Made by a program: the position numbers and the translations under genes. A model generated the notes under the pieces. It did not search any database and was not told where the DNA came from. It saw only the letters and a list, made by a program, of their open reading frames with translations. Below are positions 7,927 through 14,329 of a stretch of 18,125 nt of DNA, one piece after another (position 1 is the stretch's first letter; every line of letters starts with the position of its first letter). The stretch comes from JBAZOD01 sp041648955 (GTDB lineage Bacteria; Patescibacteriota; Patescibacteriia; Patescibacteriales; JAQTRU01): contig JBAZOD010000014.1 of assembly GCA_041648955.1 (NCBI GenBank), positions 1-18,125 on the forward strand, in the 5' to 3' direction.

Positions 7927-9027
7927 ATGAAGAAGATTGTTTGTCTTTTGGCGGTCGGGATTATCATTTCGGCCGGTGCTTTCGCCGAGACAGTTCCGCT
8001 TTATATTTTCTCCTTTGCCACTCCCTGCTTGGGCGTGGCGAACGGGGAAATCCAGTACAGCAAAGTGCCGGTTAATCCCGACACAGTTTTTGCCCAGGGC
8101 GACGATGTTTACGTTCTGGTGGAAATCAAGAGTGTCGTCGGCAAACATCGTTTCAAGGTGGAGAAATCTTTAAACGGTGTTTCCTACGGCGCCTACACCA
8201 CTGACTGGAAAAACGTGGAAGAAAAGTGGGTTTGGGATTATTCTTATTTCGTCCCTTCCCAGCTCGATGCTCGGCCCGGAAAATGGAAGTTTGTTATTTA
8301 TTTCGGGAAAAAGAATGGGACATTCGAGCGTATCGCCGAGGTAAATTTTCGAGTCGGTCGAGAAGATTCAATCTATACTTTCACTGGTGCGGTCGCTTGT
8401 CGAGGTATCATTGACGGTGAAATTCCATATAGCAAAGTAGCGATTTCGCCCGATTCCGTGTTCACGGCTGGTGAAACTGTTTATGTTTTAACAGAGTTAT
8501 CTAAAGTATATATAAAACATCGTTTCGGAGTCGCTGTTTTTTTTAACGAAAACTCTTGGAACGAGTACTTCACGGACTGGAAGGATGTCGGTTTTGGCTG
8601 GGATTATTCTTATTTTACGCCCCGACAGGAAAATATTCGCGCTGGTAATTGGAAATATTATATCTTTCTTGAATGCGGAGGGGAACTAAAACAAATAGCA
8701 TTTGTAAGTTTCAGAGTAGAGGAAGCTAATCCTACCGCGGTCAAAGAAGATGGAAATTTTCCTCTTCCTTTCTCTCTTTCGCAGAATTTTCCCAACCCCT
8801 TCAACCCCGCCACAACCATTAGCTTCAATCTTCCCCAGAACGGCGATGCTTGCCTTGAGGTTTTTAATCTCTCTGGCCAGAAGGTTGCTGTTTTGGCCGA
8901 CGGATATCTGGAGGCTGGTTTACACCAGGCTTCTTGGAACGCCGCCGGTCTATCAGCCGGGATCTATTTTGCCAAACTTCGATCCGGCAATTTCTCGGCT
9001 ACAACGAAGATGACGTTGCTGAAATAA
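7927..9027 (+). CDS. Exported protein with duplicated domain and C-terminal T9SS sorting domain
   Basis: This 366-residue protein has a signal peptide (1-20, AFA before the cut) and two tandem copies of a domain of about 115 residues (27-143 and 151-263). The copies share the patterns GEI-x-YSKV, YVL-x-E, KHRF, TDWK-x-V, WDYSYF-x-P and G-x-WK. I do not recognise this domain. Residues about 280-366 are a type A sorting domain (SQNFPNPFNPATTISFNLP, then NLSGQKV, GLHQASWNA and GIYFAKLRSG). In Bacteroidetes/Chlorobi-type bacteria that domain sends proteins through the type IX system across the outer membrane. The gene is GC-richer than its neighbours and has a strong SD (GGAGG, 7 bases before ATG 7927). 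No T9SS component is in the window. It is most simply a gene acquired from an FCB-group donor. Confidence 0.88.
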   Translation: MKKIVCLLAVGIIISAGAFAETVPLYIFSFATPCLGVANGEIQYSKVPVNPDTVFAQGDDVYVLVEIKSVVGKHRFKVEKSLNGVSYGAYTTDWKNVEEKWVWDYSYFVPSQLDARPGKWKFVIYFGKKNGTFERIAEVNFRVGREDSIYTFTGAVACRGIIDGEIPYSKVAISPDSVFTAGETVYVLTELSKVYIKHRFGVAVFFNENSWNEYFTDWKDVGFGWDYSYFTPRQENIRAGNWKYYIFLECGGELKQIAFVSFRVEEANPTAVKEDGNFPLPFSLSQNFPNPFNPATTISFNLPQNGDACLEVFNLSGQKVAVLADGYLEAGLHQASWNAAGLSAGIYFAKLRSGNFSATTKMTLLK

Positions 9028-9049
9028 ACGTCAAGTACATTTATATATA

Positions 9050-9081
9050 GTCCATACTTCTCGCAGGTATGGACTTTTTTA
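9050..9081 (+). terminator. Hairpin terminator after the T9SS-tagged gene
   Basis: GTCCATAC (9050-9057) pairs with GTATGGAC (9067-9074), followed directly by TTTTTT. It lies 23 bases after the stop codon of the plus-strand gene. Confidence 0.85.
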
Positions 9082-9093
9082 TTTCCAAAAAAC

Positions 9094-9127
9094 AAAAGCC
9101 CCGCACACAGTTTGTGCAGGGCTTTTT
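9094..9127 (-). terminator. Hairpin terminator of the solute-binding protein gene (bidirectional)
   Basis: AAAAGCCC (9094-9101) pairs with GGGCTTTT (9119-9126). An inner GCACA/TGTGC stem and one mismatch follow. For the minus strand the stem is followed by a T-run, and it sits just beyond the stop at 9143. The T-run on the plus side means it can also back up the previous terminator. Confidence 0.85.
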
Positions 9128-9142
9128 ATTATAATTATTTTT

Positions 9143-11170
9143 CTATTTAACGCACCAGATTCCTTTTGTGAAAGGATAAGCTTCGCTTCTAAAAGCTTTC
9201 AGAGTGATATCTCCTGTTTCCGAATTGTAATTGTCAATATAGAATGGCCCGTCGCTTATTATCAGGTGTCCATGTGTCTGGTACCAATCAGTTAAGGCTT
9301 TTTTCCGACTGGCGAGATTTTCTTCTGAGAAATAACTGGTGCCATTAACTGAAACGAAAGGCGCTATTTCCGAATAATTCAGGCTGTCTAATTCAGTGAA
9401 GATTTTAGCAATGTGGTCTTTATTCGTTAGGTTCAATTTTTGTAATTTATCATTCTCTATTTCTCCGTATTGAAAACCCTTGTTTCCAAATACTAATTTA
9501 TCTGAACCGGCGTATATCTCCAGGGGCGCGCTTCTTTGGAATAATTTGGGGAATATCATGAGATTATCTTTATCAAAATCAGTTCTATCTAAATAGACAA
9601 TTAAGTTATCTCCGGAGATTCTTAAACCCTGAAGACCTTCAAAATAATCCTGCCAGCCTTCGTCTGATATTTTTTGTTTTGTTTTGTCATAGGAACGATC
9701 CCAGGTAGAAGCGATAAAATATAAAACATCGCCCCAATTAATTTCTTCTCCGTCGTGCCATTTAGTTCCCAAATATTTTGAGAGATCAAGAGTTATTTCT
9801 GTTTTTGCTTTTGTTCCTTTGGCGACGTTATCCCATTTATTTTTATTAACATTCCAGGTAAACGCATCAGCTGGCATATCTGTGTTGCCGGTCGATTTTA
9901 TAGTGTAGCCCCAGCGGAAAGGTTTTGTTTCTAAATCTTTGTCATTCCATCTCGCCGGATCATGAATGGCATTCACAATGTCTATCATGCCGATACTTTC
10001 AATCACAACTGGGTTCCAAGAGCTTCCTGCTTCATACAAATATTCACTTCCGATTGTTAAAGTATTTGAATTTTTGTTTTTAGCCTGCCTGATGTTTCCC
10101 AAAAAGCGCAAACCTATGTGTTCATCATTGACTAATCCTTTTACAGCGCTTCTGGCAGGAGAAAGGCCTTCTTTCGCTACTAACCATATTCCCACAGAAT
10201 CATTCAAATGAAGGTCAGTTAATTTTCTGTTAAGCTCTGCCCACTTCGCTTCTGTCTCGCAGTTTTTCATCTGTTCTTCTATATCCTTGATTTCTTGATT
10301 TTCATATTTCCATCCGCCTTTTGGCTCATATATTCCGGGGAAGCCGAAGCTGGTATATTTTGAAGCGCCGTAATAAATCCAGCCGGTTATATAAAAATTC
10401 CATTTTAATTCGTTCGGATCGGTTGTGTAGGTTGGCGATTTGAAACTTTCATCGCTCCGGTTGTAATAATTTTTATTAACAGTAAAGCCAACTCCTTCCA
10501 GTTCAGTTGATATTATTTCCGCCATCTCCTTGGAATCTTTTGTCTCGTTGTCTATATAAACGATTAGTTCTACTGGCTTATTTTTGTAAGTCCATTTATC
10601 GTCAGTTTTAACCGCTCCTACTGATTTCATGCCTTCAGCAATGAGCGCTTCCGCTTTTGTTTTATCAACTTTGAAATCGTACTTATCAACTATCGGTTTG
10701 ATATTTTGATAACTGGGATGCTCTGGAATTATGTTGGCGGCTACTGGAATTGCCAGGCCTCCATAGGCTGTATCAACTATTTCTTGCTTATCTACTAAAT
10801 AGTTCATCGCCAATCTTACTTTCTGAATAGAAAATGGATTTAATTTTCCGCCTTTGCCGGGAGCAGGGTTAAAAGCGATAGAGCCAAATTCAGAATAAGC
10901 GCTATAAAGCTTTATGTTTTTATCATTTTTTGCAGCTAGCGCCTGAGTAGAATCTAATGAAGAGAGATAATAATCAATATTGCCAGCCTGAAGCTCTTTC
11001 AAGACATTCTCTTTTGCGACTTTTTTAAAGATGACAGTGTCTGCCACCGGTCCGTGAATTTTTGCGTCGCGTTTCATCTCGAGATACTGAGGCAAGGCGA
11101 TAATAATCGCCAAGACGATGATCGCCAGCGAAATTATGCCCAGCGATTTTTTGCTCTTGAAGAGTTGCAT
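9143..11170 (-). CDS. Membrane-anchored family 5 solute-binding protein, circularly permuted
   Basis: This 675-residue protein has an N-terminal membrane segment (about 9-28) with no lipobox Cys. It then has both halves of an ABC-transporter family 5 (peptide/nickel-type) binding protein, in swapped order. Residues about 43-365 match what is normally the C-terminal part: LKELQAGNIDYYL (58-70), then IQKVRLAMNYLVDKQEIV (115-132), then a late GIWLVAKEGLSPARSAVKGL stretch. Residues about 370-675 match the normal N-terminal part: TLTIGSEYLYEAGSSWNP, then KWHDGEEINWGDVLYF (near 470), ending in SDGPFYIDNYNSETGDITLKAF (near 640). The natural junction is thus split between the two ends. From memory, some archaeal binding proteins show this order too. 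No permease or ATPase gene is nearby. The ligand is unknown. Confidence 0.86.
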   Translation of the reverse strand: MQLFKSKKSLGIISLAIIVLAIIIALPQYLEMKRDAKIHGPVADTVIFKKVAKENVLKELQAGNIDYYLSSLDSTQALAAKNDKNIKLYSAYSEFGSIAFNPAPGKGGKLNPFSIQKVRLAMNYLVDKQEIVDTAYGGLAIPVAANIIPEHPSYQNIKPIVDKYDFKVDKTKAEALIAEGMKSVGAVKTDDKWTYKNKPVELIVYIDNETKDSKEMAEIISTELEGVGFTVNKNYYNRSDESFKSPTYTTDPNELKWNFYITGWIYYGASKYTSFGFPGIYEPKGGWKYENQEIKDIEEQMKNCETEAKWAELNRKLTDLHLNDSVGIWLVAKEGLSPARSAVKGLVNDEHIGLRFLGNIRQAKNKNSNTLTIGSEYLYEAGSSWNPVVIESIGMIDIVNAIHDPARWNDKDLETKPFRWGYTIKSTGNTDMPADAFTWNVNKNKWDNVAKGTKAKTEITLDLSKYLGTKWHDGEEINWGDVLYFIASTWDRSYDKTKQKISDEGWQDYFEGLQGLRISGDNLIVYLDRTDFDKDNLMIFPKLFQRSAPLEIYAGSDKLVFGNKGFQYGEIENDKLQKLNLTNKDHIAKIFTELDSLNYSEIAPFVSVNGTSYFSEENLASRKKALTDWYQTHGHLIISDGPFYIDNYNSETGDITLKAFRSEAYPFTKGIWCVK

Positions 11171-11206
11171 AGGTTGTTTTTAATTATTAATTTCATTATG
11201 AAAATT

Positions 11207-11215
11207 ATTATACCA
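11207..11215 (-). promoter_or_regulatory. Extended -10 promoter of the solute-binding protein gene
   Basis: On the minus strand the sequence reads TGGTATAAT, an exact extended -10 element, about 37 bases before ATG 11170. There is no good -35 box at the usual distance. Confidence 0.55.
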
Positions 11216-11263
11216 CGAATTTGTGATTTATAATAATTATTATTTTTAAAAATTTTTAAAATT

Positions 11264-11272
11264 TGTTATAAT
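11264..11272 (+). promoter_or_regulatory. Extended -10 promoter of the Cache-domain gene
   Basis: TGTTATAAT is an exact extended -10 element about 34 bases before ATG 11307, in a very AT-rich stretch with no convincing -35 box. It is divergent from the solute-binding protein promoter, with about 50 bases between the two elements. Confidence 0.55.
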
Positions 11273-11306
11273 AAAAAAATAAACATAATAATTTTTTTAA
11301 GATCTT

Positions 11307-11861
11307 ATGAAACAAAAAATTATCCCAGTGATAATTGGAGTCGTTTGTTTAGCGATCGGACTTTTTGCCGGATATTATGGAAAAGATTTAATCAACAAAG
11401 GTAAATTTACGACCGCGCAAAAAATAGCTATCCAAGACGCGATCATTAAGACGCAAGTTCAGCAGGCGGACAGCATGCTAGAGACAGTTTATGAAGGTAG
11501 TCTAGATGGAATATACCCGCTGGAGCAAGCCAAGAAGCTAGGAGCCGATCTTCTGCGCAATTTACGCTATGGCGATGACAATCAGGGATATTTTTGGGCA
11601 GATACCATTGATGGCACCAATGTGGTTCTCTATGGACGAAAAGATGTGGAAGGCACAAACCGTCTGGATGCTTATGTCGGCGGAGTTTATCATGTGAGAG
11701 AGATTATAAAAAACGGCCAAAAGCCGGGCGGGGGATTTACTGATTATTTTTATCCGAAAATGGATAAGTCCGAACCTCTTCCCAAAAGAGGCTTCAGCCT
11801 TCTTTTTGAGCCTTTTGGCTGGGTGCTGGGAACAGGTTATTATATAGAAGATTTGAAATAA
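11307..11861 (+). CDS. Membrane-anchored single Cache domain protein
   Basis: This 184-residue protein has one N-terminal membrane segment (about 5-23), a helical stretch (35-90) and a single extracellular Cache domain of the sCache_2 type. Family landmarks are GYFWADTIDG (94-103), the GGGFTDYFYPK region (141-151) and LFEPFGWVLGTGYYIEDL (166-183). Cache domains bind small ligands such as organic acids or amino acids, usually in front of a histidine kinase, cyclase or chemoreceptor module. Here the protein stops at the end of the sensor domain, so no output module is attached. It could sequester a ligand, act with a partner, or be the relic of a receptor. It is divergent from the permuted solute-binding protein, which suggests a shared ligand, but this is inference. 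There is no SD; a hairpin terminator follows. Confidence 0.84.
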   Translation: MKQKIIPVIIGVVCLAIGLFAGYYGKDLINKGKFTTAQKIAIQDAIIKTQVQQADSMLETVYEGSLDGIYPLEQAKKLGADLLRNLRYGDDNQGYFWADTIDGTNVVLYGRKDVEGTNRLDAYVGGVYHVREIIKNGQKPGGGFTDYFYPKMDKSEPLPKRGFSLLFEPFGWVLGTGYYIEDLK

Positions 11862-11886
11862 AGATTTTGATTTAAAATAAAACACT

Positions 11887-11912
11887 AAATCGCTCGCAAG
11901 GGCGGTTTTTTG
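11887..11912 (+). terminator. Hairpin terminator after the Cache-domain gene
   Basis: AAATCGCTC (11887-11895) and GGGCGGTTT (11900-11908) form a 9-bp stem with two G-T pairs and a GCAA tetraloop, followed by a T-run. Confidence 0.8.
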
Positions 11913-11917
11913 TCGGA

Positions 11918-11946
11918 TTGACAAAAATATAATCATAATCTATATT
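11918..11946 (+). promoter_or_regulatory. Sigma70-type promoter of the barrel-like protein gene
   Basis: A perfect TTGACA (11918-11923), a 17-base spacer and TATATT (11941-11946) lie about 50 bases before ATG 11999, immediately after the preceding terminator. Confidence 0.7.
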
Positions 11947-11998
11947 GTTATATTAAACCAAAGACAAAACGATCTTTAAAAATAAGGGGGACTGTGCG

Positions 11999-12745
11999 AT
12001 GAAAAATGGAATGATTATGTTCGCGGTTATCGTGATTGCTCTGTTTCACGCCGAGATCGTAAGAGCGCAGCAATCATTGATAAATGTTGGGGGAGAATCA
12101 ACGAGAGAAAAGTCTGCTCATTTTTTTTCTCTTTTCATGGATGTTAGAGTGAACAAAAATTATTCTCACAAACTTGAAATGAGGCAGGATTGGCCCGACC
12201 TGTTTCTTCCGCAATCAGCAAAAATGACGCGAAGACACGTTGGGTCAATAAATTTAGGATTCGGAATGGGGTATAATAGGCGTTTATTTGGCAATGATAA
12301 ATCATGGCAAATCCGATTGCCGATTTCGTATGAGATATTTAGCTTTAATGCTAAAGACGGTGATGGACGGTTTGCTAAAGAATTAATTTCAGGCACAGTC
12401 TTGGAGTGGTGGGATCCAGTCATGGCGAAGGATTTGGTCGCGCAACATTTTACGCCCAGAGTTGGAATTGAGATAGCGAAAAAAGATTTTGGAATAGGAT
12501 TTTCAGTTCAGCATTATCGTTTGTTGTTGCGTGATTTTCGGGGCGAAGATCGTATCGGCGCTCCAAATCTTTCTCATGTGATGAGCTCTCGGGAAATAGA
12601 AAGTGGCGCAAGCTTTCAGATAGATGTGTTTTTTTGGCGCAAAGAAGGTTGGGTACCTATTGATTTTTATGTTGAGACCACGAGAGGATTTAAAACCGCC
12701 AGCTTCGGAATTATTACAAGTTTTAATAAGAGATGGAGGAGATAA
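11999..12745 (+). CDS. Exported protein, possibly a small outer-membrane beta-barrel
   Basis: This 248-residue protein has a signal peptide (about 1-23, VRA before QQ). A series of alternating polar/hydrophobic beta-like stretches rich in aromatic residues follows: HVGSINLGFGMGYNRRLF, WQIRLPISYEIFSF, FTPRVGIEIAK, DFGIGFSVQHYRLLLRDF and VPIDFYVETTRGF. The C-terminus ends FGIITSFNKRWRR. This resembles a small beta-barrel of the kind found in outer membranes, but I do not recognise a family, so the barrel is an inference. The start at ATG 11999 is fixed by an AAGGGGG SD 8 bases upstream. The clear SD, the TTGACA-type promoter and the less AT-rich sequence set it apart from the genes around it. 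It may be an acquired diderm gene. Confidence 0.75.
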   Translation: MKNGMIMFAVIVIALFHAEIVRAQQSLINVGGESTREKSAHFFSLFMDVRVNKNYSHKLEMRQDWPDLFLPQSAKMTRRHVGSINLGFGMGYNRRLFGNDKSWQIRLPISYEIFSFNAKDGDGRFAKELISGTVLEWWDPVMAKDLVAQHFTPRVGIEIAKKDFGIGFSVQHYRLLLRDFRGEDRIGAPNLSHVMSSREIESGASFQIDVFFWRKEGWVPIDFYVETTRGFKTASFGIITSFNKRWRR

Positions 12746-12762
12746 TCTTCTCGGCGGTTTTT
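12736..12762 (+). terminator. Possible terminator overlapping the gene end
   Basis: GAGGAG (12736-12741) pairs with CTTCTC (12747-12752) around ATAAT, just before GGCGGTTTTT. An upstream AAAACCGCC (12692-12700, inside the coding region) can pair with GGCGGTTTT (12753-12761) to enclose it. The arrangement is unusual and the confidence low. The hairpin at 12801 looks like the main terminator. Confidence 0.35.
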
Positions 12763-12800
12763 AACCGTGGCCAGACAGAAAATATTTGTCGTCTTCTAAC

Positions 12801-12831
12801 GCCTCGTGCGAATTTGCGCGGGGCTTTTTTA
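12801..12831 (+). terminator. Hairpin terminator
   Basis: GCCTCGTGC (12801-12809) pairs with GCGCGGGGC (12816-12824), including two G-T pairs, around a six-base loop. It is followed by TTTTTT. It would end transcripts from the barrel-like protein gene. Confidence 0.82.
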
Positions 12832-12878
12832 TTTTTTGACTTTTGGAGTGAAAAATGGGAAAATAAAGGAAGAATTTA

Positions 12879-12907
12879 CCCTATTAGATATTTATTATCT
12901 AACGGGG
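12879..12907 (+). other. Stem-loop in the leader of the small membrane protein gene
   Basis: TTAGATA (12884-12890) pairs with TATCTAA (12896-12902) around the loop TTTAT. An outer CCC/GGG clamp (12879-12881 with 12905-12907) extends it across one mismatch and one G-T pair. It lies 24 bases before ATG 12932 and lacks a T-run directly after it. It may be a leader structure that affects translation or stability. Confidence 0.45.
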
Positions 12908-12931
12908 CAAGGCTTATTTTAATTTATAATT

Positions 12932-13195
12932 ATGGGCGAGTTACAAGAATTAAAAAACGAGATAGAAAAGATTAAAGAGCGTAATGCCCGCGTTGAGGCA
13001 GACAAAGCCTGGGAAACGAGTCTTTTCAGGAAAGTTTTAATCGCGGTTTTAACCTATATCGTCATCGTCCTCTTTTTTTTGGTCGCGGATCTGCAAAAAC
13101 CTTTTATCGGCGCCGTTATCCCAACAGTCGGCTTTATACTATCCACTCTTTCTGTTCCTTTTTTTAAAAAGATTTGGGAGAGGGGAAGGAAATAA
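12932..13195 (+). CDS. Small coiled-coil and two-helix membrane protein (conserved CPR type)
   Basis: This 87-residue protein has a charged N-terminal helix likely to form a coiled coil (about 2-27). The stretch RVEADKAWETSLFRK (20-34) follows, then two membrane helices (about 34-52 and 57-76) and a basic tail. From memory, very similar short proteins with the VEADKAWETS motif and two membrane helices are common in Patescibacteria genomes and have no assigned function. This is one reason for placing the organism there. The N-terminus probably faces the cytoplasm, with the basic tail on the same side. ATG 12932 has no SD. The gene is a single transcription unit bounded by hairpin terminators. 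Confidence 0.8.
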   Translation: MGELQELKNEIEKIKERNARVEADKAWETSLFRKVLIAVLTYIVIVLFFLVADLQKPFIGAVIPTVGFILSTLSVPFFKKIWERGRK

Positions 13196-13214
13196 AAATA
13201 TAAATATATTTTTG

Positions 13215-13238
13215 AAACCGTCCTAGAGGCGGTTTTTT
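13215..13238 (+). terminator. Hairpin terminator
   Basis: AAACCGTC (13215-13222) pairs with GGCGGTTT (13228-13235) around a five-base loop, and the T-run continues to 13239. It ends the small membrane protein unit ahead of the restriction operon. Confidence 0.8.
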
Positions 13239-13298
13239 TGTAAGGCAGGATGTGGGATATTTAATGCTGTTATAAACCTTTATCTTTTTGTTTAATAT

Positions 13299-13307
13299 TG
13301 GTATAAT
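13299..13307 (+). promoter_or_regulatory. Extended -10 promoter of the restriction operon
   Basis: TGGTATAAT is an exact extended -10 element about 31 bases before ATG 13338. TTTATC at 13279-13284 is a weak -35 candidate at 17 bases. The next three genes are spaced too tightly to need their own promoters. Confidence 0.6.
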
Positions 13308-13337
13308 CAATATATAGTAATATATTTATAAAACCTC

Positions 13338-14321
13338 ATGCAAAACGTCGAAACTATAAAAAAAGTAGCGGATAGTTTGGGTGTGCACTCGATTCACATC
13401 AAAATGTTTTCTTTAAGGTTTAATTGTAATAAAAAAGAAGACATAGAGGAGTGTTCGGACGCTTATCAATCCTACAAAAAAGAAGCTCCAAAGCCCTTTG
13501 TAAAATGGGTGGGCGGAAAAAGGCAACTTGCTAAGCAATTTCGTGATATGAATCTATATCCTCCAGATGAGTTTAATCCTATAACCGCAACTTACCATGA
13601 ACCTTTTGTTGGTGGCGGAGCAATGTTCTTTGACTTGCTTCCAAAGAAGGCAATTCTTTCTGATTTGAATAGCGAACTTATAACTACGTACCAAGTTATT
13701 AAAAATGATGTTGAGAAGTTAATCGCCAAACTTAAAGAATATCAAAATAAACACAACAAAGATCTCTATTTAAATATTCGTGCTCAAAACGTTAAAAAGC
13801 TTTCCAATCTCAATATTGCCGCTCGATTTATATATTTAAATCGGGCTTGTTTTAATGGTCTATATCGCGTAAATAGAAGCGGACAATTTAATGTACCTTT
13901 TGGAAAATATAAGAATCCTCTAATTTGTAATGAAGAAAATCTAAAAAAAGTTAGCAAATCGCTCAAAAGTATCAAGATTTTTAATGAGGATTATAAACAA
14001 GTTTTAAAAAGAGCGAAAAAAGGTGATTTTATATATTTTGATCCGCCTTATTACCCCGTAAACCGTACTTCTAGTTTTACGAGCTATACAGCTGAAAATT
14101 TTTTGGAAAAAGAACAAGAAGAACTTCGTGATACATTCATAGCACTTCATAAGCGCGGTTGTTATGTCATGCTTTCCAACTCCGATACTCCTTTTATAAA
14201 TAAACTATATTCTGGACTTGGCAAAAAAATAAAAATTAACAAAGTTTATGCCGGTCGAAATGTTAATTCTGATGCAAAAAAGAGGGGAAAAATAAAGGAA
14301 GTCGTTGTAATAAATTATTAA
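13338..14321 (+). CDS. D12-class adenine-specific DNA methyltransferase (Dam-like)
   Basis: This 327-residue protein is an alpha-class (D12) N6-adenine methyltransferase that modifies double-stranded DNA with S-adenosylmethionine. Motif X is FVKWVGGKRQL (54-64), motif I EPFVGGGAMFF (88-98), motif II LSDLNSELI (107-115) and the catalytic motif IV FDPPYY (234-239). The target-recognition region lies between motifs I and IV. About 50 residues precede motif X, more than in typical Dam or DpnM proteins. The piece ETIKKVADSLGVHSIHI (5-21) looks like a short helix-turn-helix, so the extension may bind DNA. A start at ATG 13404 would remove it. The gene leads a four-gene operon and would protect the host from the endonuclease encoded downstream. 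The recognition sequence, GATC in many relatives, cannot be told. Confidence 0.88.
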   Translation: MQNVETIKKVADSLGVHSIHIKMFSLRFNCNKKEDIEECSDAYQSYKKEAPKPFVKWVGGKRQLAKQFRDMNLYPPDEFNPITATYHEPFVGGGAMFFDLLPKKAILSDLNSELITTYQVIKNDVEKLIAKLKEYQNKHNKDLYLNIRAQNVKKLSNLNIAARFIYLNRACFNGLYRVNRSGQFNVPFGKYKNPLICNEENLKKVSKSLKSIKIFNEDYKQVLKRAKKGDFIYFDPPYYPVNRTSSFTSYTAENFLEKEQEELRDTFIALHKRGCYVMLSNSDTPFINKLYSGLGKKIKINKVYAGRNVNSDAKKRGKIKEVVVINY

Positions 14322-14329
14322 AAATAGTT

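Noticed and set aside
12733..12975. Open frame of 80 codons after the barrel-like protein gene
   Set aside because: It runs through two hairpin terminators and a leader stem-loop, overlaps the real gene at 12932, and its protein has no domain-like pattern.
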